In this document: positions 1 through 4,811 of the stretch, in pieces
Layout: every line of letters starts with the position of its first letter
Position numbering within the stretch: the stretch's first letter is position 1
Origin: Acidimicrobiales bacterium
GTDB lineage: Bacteria > Actinomycetota > Acidimicrobiia > Acidimicrobiales > Palsa-688
Direction: 5' to 3'
Length of the DNA stretch: 5,533 nucleotides
Assembly (NCBI GenBank): GCA_030039575.1
Contig: JASHVH010000032.1
Location: 1-5,533 of the forward strand
The notes under the pieces: model-generated
Databases searched by the model: none
The model's input: the letters and a program-made list of their open reading frames with translations, nothing else
Told to the model about the DNA's origin: nothing
Translations under genes and position numbers: made by a program

Positions 1-342
1 CCCGATGGCGTCGAAGGGGTCAACCCGCGCCGATATGACTTGGCCATCGAGCCGCATGTCCACTATTGCCAAGTGGTCGGCGGCAACTTTGACGCCGACG
101 GCTCTTCCCGCAGTCCCCACCAGACCGAGCCTCTGACCTGGGCGTCCACCGTTGGACGGGGCGTAATCGAGCGCCTTCAGGACACCCAGGTCGATGAGCC
201 GTTTTGTCACTTGGGTCACGGTTGCCGGGCTGACGTCAAGTTCTCGGGCTATTGCTGCTCTCGGAGTAGGGCCCCGAAGGCCGAGGAGCGCCAAAATAGC
301 CGTCTGCGTGAGGTCGGTCCCTCCAATGGCGCTCTCCCTCAT
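1..342 (-). CDS. ROK-family transcriptional regulator, N-terminal part (runs off left edge)
   Basis: The frame starts at ATG 342 and stays open to base 1, giving 114 residues with no stop. GGGAGG at 355-350 lies 7 nt upstream of the ATG and supports this start. Residues 11-60 form a winged helix-turn-helix of the MarR-like type found at the front of ROK repressors (TAILALLGLRGPTPRAAIAR, then DVSPATVTQVTKRLIDLGVL). The wing follows at 65-74 as GGRPGQRLGL, a strong ROK signature. Residues 81-106 begin the sugar-kinase-like domain (VGVKVAADHLAIVDMRLDG). The DxGxT phosphate-binding motif of true ROK kinases is not seen there, which fits a regulator. ROK repressors usually bind a sugar or sugar phosphate and control sugar transport or breakdown. 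The ligand cannot be told, because the sensing domain lies outside the window. Its own promoter carries a likely operator (376-425). Confidence 0.9.
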   Translation of the reverse strand, partial: MRESAIGGTDLTQTAILALLGLRGPTPRAAIARELDVSPATVTQVTKRLIDLGVLKALDYAPSNGGRPGQRLGLVGTAGRAVGVKVAADHLAIVDMRLDGQVISARVDPFDAIG

Positions 343-375
343 GTCGCTTCCTCCCGTGGTGGCCCGACGCTCTAT

Positions 376-425
376 ATGTAGTCACTACCGGTTTGAACTA
401 TGTTTAGTGACTACATTAAGTTCAA
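376..425 (-). promoter_or_regulatory. Promoter of the ROK gene with a paired operator
   Basis: On the minus strand TTGAAC (425-420) and CATAGT (402-397) are separated by exactly 17 nt, a reasonable sigma-70-type promoter that would start transcription near 390. A perfect 12-bp inverted repeat (376-387 with 405-416, 17-nt spacer) overlaps it. Each arm contains a 9-bp quasi-palindrome, TAGTCACTA at 379-387 and TAGTGACTA at 405-413, with centres 26 bp apart. One site lies in the -35/-10 spacer and the other just past the start point, an ideal arrangement for autorepression. Known ROK operators are often AT-containing palindromes of this general form, so ROK binding is an inference from position and family. 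TTGAAC (393-398) could also serve as a weak plus-strand -35, but no clear plus-strand gene follows. Confidence 0.6.
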
Positions 426-426
426 G

Positions 427-694
427 GAAGCCGTTCTGTCAAGACCCTTCGAAACGTCCTTTGCTGCAGGCCGTACGGGCCGATCGCCCAGATCCCCTGG
501 TGCTGGACAAATGAAGGGAGCGCCTACGTCAGCAGACTTGCTGCCGCGTTACAGGCGCTACCGGCTGTGGCCACCCGCAGCCACCGCCGCACGAAGTCAG
601 ACAGGTCTTATGACACGGGTACTGATATCGGCGCCTTTGATGCTGCTGGCCCGTGGCCATGGGCCTCCGCGCCGATCATCGGCGACGCTCAATG
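427..694. other. Gene-free stretch; possible eroded reading frame on the plus strand
   Basis: No frame here has a start, ribosome site and protein-like composition together. One plus-strand frame is open from about 420 to the TGA at 692-694. It encodes roughly 90 residues, including a protein-like run SAYVSRLAAALQALPAVATR, but it has no ATG and no ribosome site. It may be a remnant of a gene that once stood divergent to the ROK regulator, or chance. I recognise no family in it. A second overlapping frame starting at ATG 400 is rich in Arg and Pro and looks like noise. Confidence 0.25.
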
Positions 695-696
695 AT

Positions 697-714
697 CACC
701 CGCCTCGGCGGGTG
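697..714 (-). terminator. Probable terminator hairpin of the MFS gene
   Basis: CACCCGC (697-703) and GCGGGTG (708-714) form a 7-bp GC-rich stem with a 4-nt loop. The hairpin lies 22 nt after the MFS stop codon on the minus strand. The following bases (TGATCATTGAGC in transcript sense) contain only a weak U tract, as is common for terminators in high-GC actinobacteria. Confidence 0.5.
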
Positions 715-736
715 GTTCAGCGGCGATCGTGACGCC

Positions 737-2233
737 TCACACTTCCGCCGCGACAACCACCGTGCTCGGAGCTTCCTCCCGGGCGGGGGCGCGGACGGTG
801 CCCAGGGGGGTCGAACGAGGGAGCAAAAGCGCCAGTGCCGACCCCACCAGGAGGATGACGGCGGAGACCCCGAAGGCCACGTCGTAACCGTTGGTCAACG
901 CCGCGTCGAGCCGGACGCCGGGGACCGCGCTATGAGCCACATTCGCCGCGATCGTCGCCATCGCAGCCAGCCCGATGGCCCCACCGACCTGGCGAGACGT
1001 ATTGAGGAGGCCCGACGCCAGCCCTGCTTCGTGGGCCGGGACACCGGCGGTGGCCGACATCGTCATGGGGACGAACGACAGGCCGAGGCCGACGCCGACC
1101 AGCATGGCCGGCCCGAGAATATGAGCCAGGTAGCCGGATCCGGCCGAGGCCTGGCTGAGCCAGAGCAGGCCGGCCGCGGCCACCCCTAGGCCGATCACGA
1201 GCTGGCGACGGGGCCCGATAAGGGCCACCAGCCGGGAGGCGCTCAGCGCCCCCGCCATGACGGCCAGCCCGGAGGGGAGGAAGGCCAAACCGGCGCGTAG
1301 GGGGCTGTACCCGTTGACCTGTTGCAGGTAGAGGGACAGGAAGAAGTACATGCCGAACAACGCCGCCCCCACGGTGACAGCTATGGCGTTACCGACGGAG
1401 AGGCTGCGCGACTTGAAAATGCTGAGCGGGAGCAACGGATGGCGAGCGAAGCGGGCCTCGATCAACAAGAACGCGGCCAGCAGCAGAGCACCAACCGCCA
1501 GGCTGACAACGGTCGTCGGCGACCCCCAGGAGTGGGTATCGGTGCTGACGATCCCGTATACGAGCACTGACAACCCGGCCGTGACGGTTACGGCTCCGGG
1601 CAGGTCGAGGTTGGGATTGGCGTTGGCCGCCTTCGACTCGGTCAGGGCTAGCCAGGAGCCGGCCAGCAGGAGGATCCCTATCGGGACGTTGACGAACAGC
1701 ACCCAGCGCCAGTCGAGCAGGTCGGTCAAAACGCCACCCAGAAGCACCCCGATGGCCGCACCGCTGGCTGCAGTGGCGGACCATGCCCCGAGGGCCCGGC
1801 GCCGCTCGGCCAAGCCGACGAACTTCGTGGTCAGCAAGCTCAGCGTGGCAGGCGCCAGGATGGCACCCCCCACGCCCTGCGCGGCCCGGGCGGCTATCAG
1901 CCAGGCACCGCTCTGGGCCAGCCCCCCGAAGAGGCTGCACAAAGTGAACAGCCCCAGCCCGATCATGAACACCCTCCGGCGACCGAACAGGTCAGCCGCC
2001 CGGCCGCCCAGCATCAACAGGCCGGCGAAGGTCAGGGTGTAGGCATTAACCACCCACTGCTGGCCAGTCACGGAAAGGCCCAGGCCGTCTCGCATCGCCG
2101 GCAGGGCCACGTTGACGATGGACACGTCCAGGACCACCATGAACTGCGCAATGCAACAGATGGCCAGCACCGCCCACGAGGGGGCCCAGGTCCGTCCGCC
2201 GCTGCCTGATCTGCTCTGTCCCAATGCTGTCAT
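737..2233 (-). CDS. MFS multidrug efflux transporter, DHA2 (14-helix) family
   Basis: This 498-residue membrane protein very likely exports drugs or other small toxic molecules in exchange for protons. Landmarks of the DHA2 (EmrB/QacA-like) family appear in order. Motif D1, LDVSIVNVALP, is at 35-45 with the acidic residue D36. Motif A in the first cytoplasmic loop is GGRAADLFGRRRVF (about 76-89). Motif B, with R116 in AARAAQGVGGAILAP, covers about 114-128. An antiporter motif C region, GAAIGVLLGG, is at about 158-167 and is followed by DWRWVLFVNVPIG. The second half carries GLLNTSRQVGGAIG near 408-421. Hydrophobic stretches fit 14 helices, and the length is normal. The frame extends to a GTG at 2245, but GGAGG at 2243-2239 sits 5 nt before ATG 2233, which decides the start. 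It is divergent from a MarR gene that probably represses it. The substrate cannot be read from sequence. Confidence 0.93.
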   Translation of the reverse strand: MTALGQSRSGSGGRTWAPSWAVLAICCIAQFMVVLDVSIVNVALPAMRDGLGLSVTGQQWVVNAYTLTFAGLLMLGGRAADLFGRRRVFMIGLGLFTLCSLFGGLAQSGAWLIAARAAQGVGGAILAPATLSLLTTKFVGLAERRRALGAWSATAASGAAIGVLLGGVLTDLLDWRWVLFVNVPIGILLLAGSWLALTESKAANANPNLDLPGAVTVTAGLSVLVYGIVSTDTHSWGSPTTVVSLAVGALLLAAFLLIEARFARHPLLPLSIFKSRSLSVGNAIAVTVGAALFGMYFFLSLYLQQVNGYSPLRAGLAFLPSGLAVMAGALSASRLVALIGPRRQLVIGLGVAAAGLLWLSQASAGSGYLAHILGPAMLVGVGLGLSFVPMTMSATAGVPAHEAGLASGLLNTSRQVGGAIGLAAMATIAANVAHSAVPGVRLDAALTNGYDVAFGVSAVILLVGSALALLLPRSTPLGTVRAPAREEAPSTVVVAAEV

Positions 2234-2264
2234 CTCGGCCTCCACGTCGTCACAGCCAAATGTA

Positions 2265-2291
2265 TCTCAACGCTAAACTTCTCAACCTCAA
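2265..2291. promoter_or_regulatory. Half-site cluster, likely MarR operator at the MFS start point
   Basis: TCTCAAC occurs at 2265-2271 and 2280-2286, 15 bp apart, and CTCAA recurs at 2287-2291. On the minus strand these read GTTGAGA, GTTGAGA and TTGAG, and they cover the predicted MFS transcription start. The same heptamer, in both orientations, forms the palindrome at 2344-2357 on the other side of the intergenic region. GATAAT (2292-2297) could be a plus-strand -10 for the MarR gene, but no good -35 accompanies it. Binding by the neighbouring MarR protein is inferred from location and repetition. Confidence 0.5.
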
Positions 2292-2318
2292 GATAATCTG
2301 GATTTGTTCCATTGTCAA
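2290..2318 (-). promoter_or_regulatory. Promoter of the MFS efflux gene
   Basis: On the minus strand a perfect TTGACA (2318-2313) and TATCTT (2295-2290, 4 of 6 matches to TATAAT) are spaced by 17 nt. Transcription would begin near 2283, leaving an untranslated leader of about 50 nt before ATG 2233. The predicted start falls within the TCTCAAC repeats described separately, so repression by a bound regulator is plausible. Confidence 0.6.
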
Positions 2319-2343
2319 TTCGGCGTGCTCGCTCGCACCCACT

Positions 2344-2357
2344 TCTCAACGTTGAGA
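2344..2357. promoter_or_regulatory. Perfect 14-bp palindrome, likely MarR autoregulatory operator
   Basis: TCTCAACGTTGAGA is perfectly self-complementary and ends 5 nt before the MarR ATG at 2363, overlapping the purine-rich ribosome-binding bases GAGAGGG (2354-2360). A dimeric MarR protein bound here could block transcription or roadblock the polymerase. In RNA the palindrome has no loop, so it is more likely a DNA-binding site than a hairpin. Confidence 0.6.
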
Positions 2358-2362
2358 GGGTT

Positions 2363-2911
2363 ATGCTTGTTCCTGTGAAGCCAGCGGCGCGCGACTACGT
2401 GGACCAGATGGCGGACTACTGGTGCCGCGAGTTCCCCGACGTCGACCCGCTGGTGAAGGGCCTCTCGGCCCGGCTCCGGCGAGCGGCCCACCACCTCGAG
2501 CGGGAGTTGCGCCGCGAGCTGTACGCCCAGGGCATCGACATCTGGGAGTTCGAAGTGCTGCTCAGCCTGCGCCGCACTCCGGGCCACGCCAAGAGCGCCG
2601 GCGACCTGTCGAAGGAGTCGCAGGTCACTTCGGGCGCCATCACCAACCGCATCGCCCGGCTGGAGGACCGCGGATGGGTACGCCGCGATGTGTCCCCGTC
2701 GGACCGGCGAGGGGTGGTCGTGACCCTCACCGACGAGGGACTGAAGCGCACAGACCAGCTCCTGGCGTTGAAGACCGGGGCGGACCAGCGCATGTTCGGT
2801 GGCCTCGACCGTCGAACGATGGAGCGCATGTCTTCCGACCTGCGCAAGCTCTTAGTGTCGCTAGAGGGCCCCGCCGACGTTCCCGGCGACCAAGATAACG
2901 CGGCGAACTGA
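2363..2911 (+). CDS. MarR-family transcriptional regulator
   Basis: This 182-residue dimeric winged-helix regulator is likely a repressor of the divergent efflux gene and of itself. The N-terminal helices (about 10-58) are the dimerisation part. WEFEVLLSLRRTPG (61-74) leads into the DNA-binding helices: SAGDLSKESQVTSGAITNRI spans 78-97, and the recognition helix is followed by ARLEDRGWVRR. The wing carries the classic D-R-R-G signature (D114 to G117, SDRRGVVVTLTDEG). The C-terminal helix (about 148-168) completes the dimer interface. The frame is open back to TTG 2312, but ATG 2363 is preferred. It keeps the N-terminal segment RDYVDQMADYW typical of actinobacterial relatives, has GAGAGGG just upstream although close at 2 nt, and leaves the palindrome 2344-2357 outside the gene. 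MarR proteins of this type usually respond to phenolic or drug-like ligands. The ligand here is unknown. Confidence 0.93.
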   Translation: MLVPVKPAARDYVDQMADYWCREFPDVDPLVKGLSARLRRAAHHLERELRRELYAQGIDIWEFEVLLSLRRTPGHAKSAGDLSKESQVTSGAITNRIARLEDRGWVRRDVSPSDRRGVVVTLTDEGLKRTDQLLALKTGADQRMFGGLDRRTMERMSSDLRKLLVSLEGPADVPGDQDNAAN

Positions 2912-2950
2912 CGCAGCCCGCCCTCACCACGTGGGCACAAAGCCAGTCTT

Positions 2951-3040
2951 GCAGTCGTCTACGGAACGAGACCCTTCTGCACCACCATCACGCTCGTGGC
3001 CGTTCCTGACGACGCGTCGAGCTCGTCGTAGACGTGCTGC
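2951..3040. repeat. Long imperfect inverted repeat after the MarR gene
   Basis: The arms pair in three blocks: GCAG (2951-2954) with CTGC (3037-3040), CGTCTACG (2956-2963) with CGTAGACG (3027-3034), and ACGAG (2966-2970) with CTCGT (3022-3026). Small bulges separate the blocks, and about 51 nt lie between the arms. That is 17 base pairs in all. No U tract follows on either strand, so a simple terminator is unlikely. It overlaps the small frame at 2959-3090. It could be a structured RNA, the scar of a small mobile element, or chance in GC-rich DNA. Confidence 0.4.
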
Positions 3041-3090
3041 AGTGGCGGTCGACCGTCTTTCTCCTGAGGACAAGTTTTTGCGCGACGCAT
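2959..3090 (-). pseudogene. Short frame, probable C-terminal gene remnant
   Basis: From ATG 3090 to TAG at 2961-2959 the minus strand encodes 43 residues. The last 30 or so (GRPPLQHVYDELDASSGTAT followed by SVMVVQKGLVP) read like the end of a globular protein and use mostly G or C in third codon positions. The first dozen codons do not. No ribosome site precedes the ATG, and an in-frame TGA lies only four codons upstream of it. The switch in codon use near 3050 coincides with the point where GC content falls. I infer the tail of a GC-rich gene whose front was lost to a rearrangement. A true microprotein is the alternative. I do not recognise the family. Confidence 0.3.
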
Positions 3091-3160
3091 ATTGTTTACT
3101 CAGACGCGAATTTCGAACCCGCGCCTGAGGTGGCCACTTTTAGACGACTGACCTCCGAGC

Positions 3161-3202
3161 GCCGGCCCCCAACCAATGCCGGCCGGCAGCCCCTGGGCTT
3201 TT
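3161..3202. terminator. Possible bidirectional terminator between converging genes
   Basis: GCCGGCC (3161-3167) and GGCCGGC (3181-3187) form a 7-bp stem with a 13-nt loop. Just beyond, AGCC (3188-3191) and GGCT (3196-3199) form a small hairpin running into TTTT (3199-3202) on the plus strand. The site lies 45 nt after the secreted-protein stop (minus strand) and about 250 nt after the MarR stop (plus strand), between converging genes. The minus-strand side has no U tract. A perfect palindrome TGCCGGCCGGCA (3177-3188) overlaps the second arm. Confidence 0.35.
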
Positions 3203-3231
3203 AGGACTTGGGAACTCCTTGAAGAGACTGT

Positions 3232-3684
3232 TCAGACCAGGCCACAAGTGCCTCCGGAGATGTTGCCGAGAAGACCAGTCGGGGCATTCGTGGGGCTGAC
3301 GTACAGAGTAAAAACGACCGACACATGGAAGCTAAGCGCCGGGTTGGCTACATCATAAAATGTGTATTCTCCCGGCAGACTGTAGGAAGACGAGAGGGAA
3401 TTGAACGTACCGGCGAATATGCCGACGTCACTATAACCGTCTCCAGATTCATTGTCGATGGCACCGGCCACCGTGAGCTGCCCGGTTGTAACCGTCGTTA
3501 TATAGGTCGTACCGGTTGTAGCCACCGGGGCGCCGTTGCAGGGGTTGGTGGCATAGTCGTGACCGGTAAAACTAATCGACTGCACCAGAGGCGCGACCGG
3601 CGATGCACCCGCGGCAGGTGCAAGAGCGGTGACGAGGCCCGTAACGCAACCGAATAGCCCAATAGAACGAAAGACTGCCTTCAT
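3232..3684 (-). CDS. Small secreted protein of unknown function
   Basis: This 150-residue protein opens with a Sec signal peptide: a short basic start (MKAVFR), a hydrophobic core to about residue 22, and a probable cleavage site A25-G26-A27 before S28. The mature part of about 123 residues is rich in Thr, Ser, Gly, Val and Tyr with alternating patterns that suggest beta strands. It has two cysteines near its ends (C49 and C147) that could form a disulfide. No catalytic motif, sorting signal, lipobox or later membrane segment is seen, so release outside the cell is most likely. The frame also has an ATG at 3690, but AAAGGGG (3697-3691) abuts that codon and sits 6 nt before ATG 3684, which favours the latter. 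Codon use is less GC-rich than in the MFS and MarR genes, hinting at a different history. It stands alone, convergent with the MarR gene. I recognise no family. Confidence 0.72.
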   Translation of the reverse strand: MKAVFRSIGLFGCVTGLVTALAPAAGASPVAPLVQSISFTGHDYATNPCNGAPVATTGTTYITTVTTGQLTVAGAIDNESGDGYSDVGIFAGTFNSLSSSYSLPGEYTFYDVANPALSFHVSVVFTLYVSPTNAPTGLLGNISGGTCGLV

Positions 3685-3736
3685 AGTCATCCCCTTTCGA
3701 TCCGGTCAGCCGTCATCCGACAGGCAGACTAAGCGG

Positions 3737-3761
3737 TGACACGCCTGACACGCTGACACGC
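3737..3761. repeat. Triple TGACACGC short repeat upstream of the secreted-protein gene
   Basis: TGACACGC occurs at 3737-3744, 3746-3753 and 3754-3761, nearly in tandem (periods of 9 and 8). On the minus strand this reads GCGTGTCA three times, 53-77 nt upstream of the secreted-protein start. The position suits a regulator-binding array. A period of 8-9 bp is shorter than a helical turn, so replication slippage is an alternative. I could not place a convincing -35/-10 pair around it, though TTGACC (3778-3773) lies just upstream. Confidence 0.4.
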
Positions 3762-3764
3762 TGC

Positions 3765-4103
3765 AAGTCCGAGGTCAATAGGGCGTTTGTCACTTTACGG
3801 TTCGCCCAGCTCATTCCTGACGATTGTCCGCGGTAGAGAGCGACCCGGCGCGAGAAAGACTCGTCGAGGGTGTCCTGTCACCTACCCGTAACTCACGGTT
3901 CAATTACGATGAGCGCCAATAACACTCCCGTCGGTCCTGAGGTTTGCGTCGTTTCTCAGTATTTATCAAACGACGCCAGTAAACGTCGCCCGTTAGCAAT
4001 AGCCCGTATCGACCCGTTTCAGGAACCTTTACGAGAGTCGGAAGGGTGGTTCAAGTAATCCCCGCGATACCTTCCGTTCAGAAGGGTCGTCCCTCGGCGC
4101 CGG
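3765..4103. other. Gene-poor low-GC stretch
   Basis: No well-supported gene lies here. GC content is about 50-55% over 3901-4080. A plus-strand frame from ATG 3909 to the TAA ending at 4058 could encode 49 residues (MSANNTPVGPEV...), but it lacks a ribosome site, uses codons unlike its neighbours and matches no family I know. A hairpin at 3946-3976 lies inside it. A weak 5-bp hairpin (CCTTC 4070-4074, GAAGG 4081-4085) about 20 nt past the GNAT stop has no U tract on the minus strand. Confidence 0.35.
3946..3976. repeat. 9-bp inverted repeat (hairpin) in gene-poor DNA
   Basis: GCGTCGTTT (3946-3954) and AAACGACGC (3968-3976) are perfectly complementary around a 13-nt AT-rich loop. Neither strand has a U tract after it, so it does not look like a terminator. 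It could be a protein-binding site or part of an unannotated RNA. Confidence 0.4.
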
Positions 4104-4601
4104 CTACAGGTCAACTCTCATACGTACTTCTTCCTTGGAAGGGTCAGATGGCAGTGGCTGGCGGTCGCCGGCATCGACGAAACCCATCGCTCGGTACAGG
4201 TCCTCTGCGCCCACGTTTCCCCGGGTCACCCACAGTTCCACTGCTCGCGCGCCGCAGGTCCTTGCCCAGTCGAGCACCGCATCGACAAGGAGCCTGCCGA
4301 CCCCCCTCCGCCGGGCGGCAGGGTGCGTCCACATGGAGACGAGCTCTACTCGAGATGAGCTGGGCTCTGGTCTGTAGCCCCCAACTAGCCCCACGATGCC
4401 ATCATTGCCCACGGCGAAGAACGTTGCTCGTTCCGAGCCGGCCGAGCCCGCCCGAGCCCGTTCGGCCCAGTCCTCGGCGGTCTGTACCGATTCTCGAGCG
4501 TAGGTGGAGCCGAAAGCGCTCGGCGCGTCGGCAAGTGCCGCCAGGCGCACGTCGCGCAGAGTAGCTCCCTCGTCAGGTCGAATGCGGCGCACAACGGTCA
4601 T
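4104..4601 (-). CDS. GNAT-family N-acetyltransferase
   Basis: This 165-residue cytosolic enzyme would transfer an acetyl group from acetyl-CoA to an amine; its acceptor is unknown. The start segment RIRPDEGATLRDVRLAALAD and then PSAFGSTYARE (27-37) is typical of a common actinobacterial GNAT subgroup. FFAVGNDGIVGLVGGY (61-76) is the central beta hairpin. Motif A covers VSMWTHPAARRRGVGRLLV (88-106), with the acetyl-CoA pyrophosphate loop R-R-R-G-V-G at 97-102. Motif B is ELWVTRGNVGAEDLYRAMGF (122-141), with N129 and Y136 in the usual positions for CoA contact and catalysis. The frame is open upstream to 4700, but GAGGA 6 nt before ATG 4601 decides the start, and the length then matches the family. 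It is co-directional with the TIGR03086-like gene behind it but 210 nt away, with hairpins between, so a shared transcript is doubtful. Confidence 0.9.
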   Translation of the reverse strand: MTVVRRIRPDEGATLRDVRLAALADAPSAFGSTYARESVQTAEDWAERARAGSAGSERATFFAVGNDGIVGLVGGYRPEPSSSRVELVSMWTHPAARRRGVGRLLVDAVLDWARTCGARAVELWVTRGNVGAEDLYRAMGFVDAGDRQPLPSDPSKEEVRMRVDL

Positions 4602-4708
4602 GGTCCATCCTCGACAACGAAGGGCGCGCACGCCAAAATCTAGGCCGGACCGAACGTACGGAAGTCTCGTATGCCTTAGGCCCGGGAACGTCCTGAACAC
4701 ATCATCTA

Positions 4709-4743
4709 GGGCCCGGGTCGACCAGGTGAGACCGGCCGGGCCC
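4709..4743. terminator. Strong GC-rich hairpin between two minus-strand genes
   Basis: GGGCCCGG (4709-4716) and CCGGGCCC (4736-4743) form a perfect 8-bp GC stem around a 19-nt spacer, which could itself fold through GGTC (4716-4719) and GACC (4730-4733) in an alternative pairing. It lies 69 nt after the upstream gene's stop and about 110 nt before the GNAT start. In minus-strand sense it is followed by TAGATGATGTGTT, moderately U-rich. It is probably a second terminator or a leader structure of the GNAT transcript. Confidence 0.35.
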
Positions 4744-4789
4744 CGAGAAGTGGTCCACCCGGGTTGAGAGTCGGTCTTCCTCGCTGTGT

Positions 4790-4810
4790 GCGAGCTGGAG
4801 CCTAGCTCGC
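4790..4810 (-). terminator. Hairpin just after the TIGR03086-like gene
   Basis: GCGAGCT (4790-4796) and AGCTCGC (4804-4810) form a perfect 7-bp stem with a 7-nt loop, beginning one base after the stop codon. No U tract follows. CTCGC (4780-4784) could instead pair with GCGAG (4790-4794), giving a competing fold. Confidence 0.45.
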
Positions 4811-4811
4811 C

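Noticed and set aside
653..2042. Long plus-strand frames opposite the MFS gene (653-1189, 1350-2042) and a minus-strand frame within it (1389-1940)
   Set aside because: They are shadows of a GC-rich gene: Arg/Pro/Ala-rich, without family motifs or ribosome sites, and the MFS frame explains the region fully.
2416..2940. Minus-strand frame of 174 codons opposite the MarR gene
   Set aside because: Ser/Arg-rich antisense shadow; the plus-strand MarR domain is unambiguous.
3046..3055. CGGTCGACCG palindrome followed by TCTTT, considered as a terminator
   Set aside because: It has no loop and the T run is short and interrupted.
3105..3123. TTCGAA flanked by CGCG, resembling a tRNA T-arm on the minus strand
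   Set aside because: The T-stem would need a mismatch at the conserved 53-61 pair, and no acceptor, D or anticodon arms are found around it.
2931..3128. Plus-strand 65-codon frame after the MarR gene
   Set aside because: Arg-rich, no ribosome site, no recognisable motif; the opposite strand reads more like protein.
4602..4700. N-terminal extension of the GNAT frame to 4700
   Set aside because: The added residues do not resemble the family, and a good ribosome site precedes ATG 4601.
4763..4769. GTTGAGA heptamer identical to the MarR half-site
   Set aside because: A single isolated copy inside an intergenic region with no partner site; likely chance.
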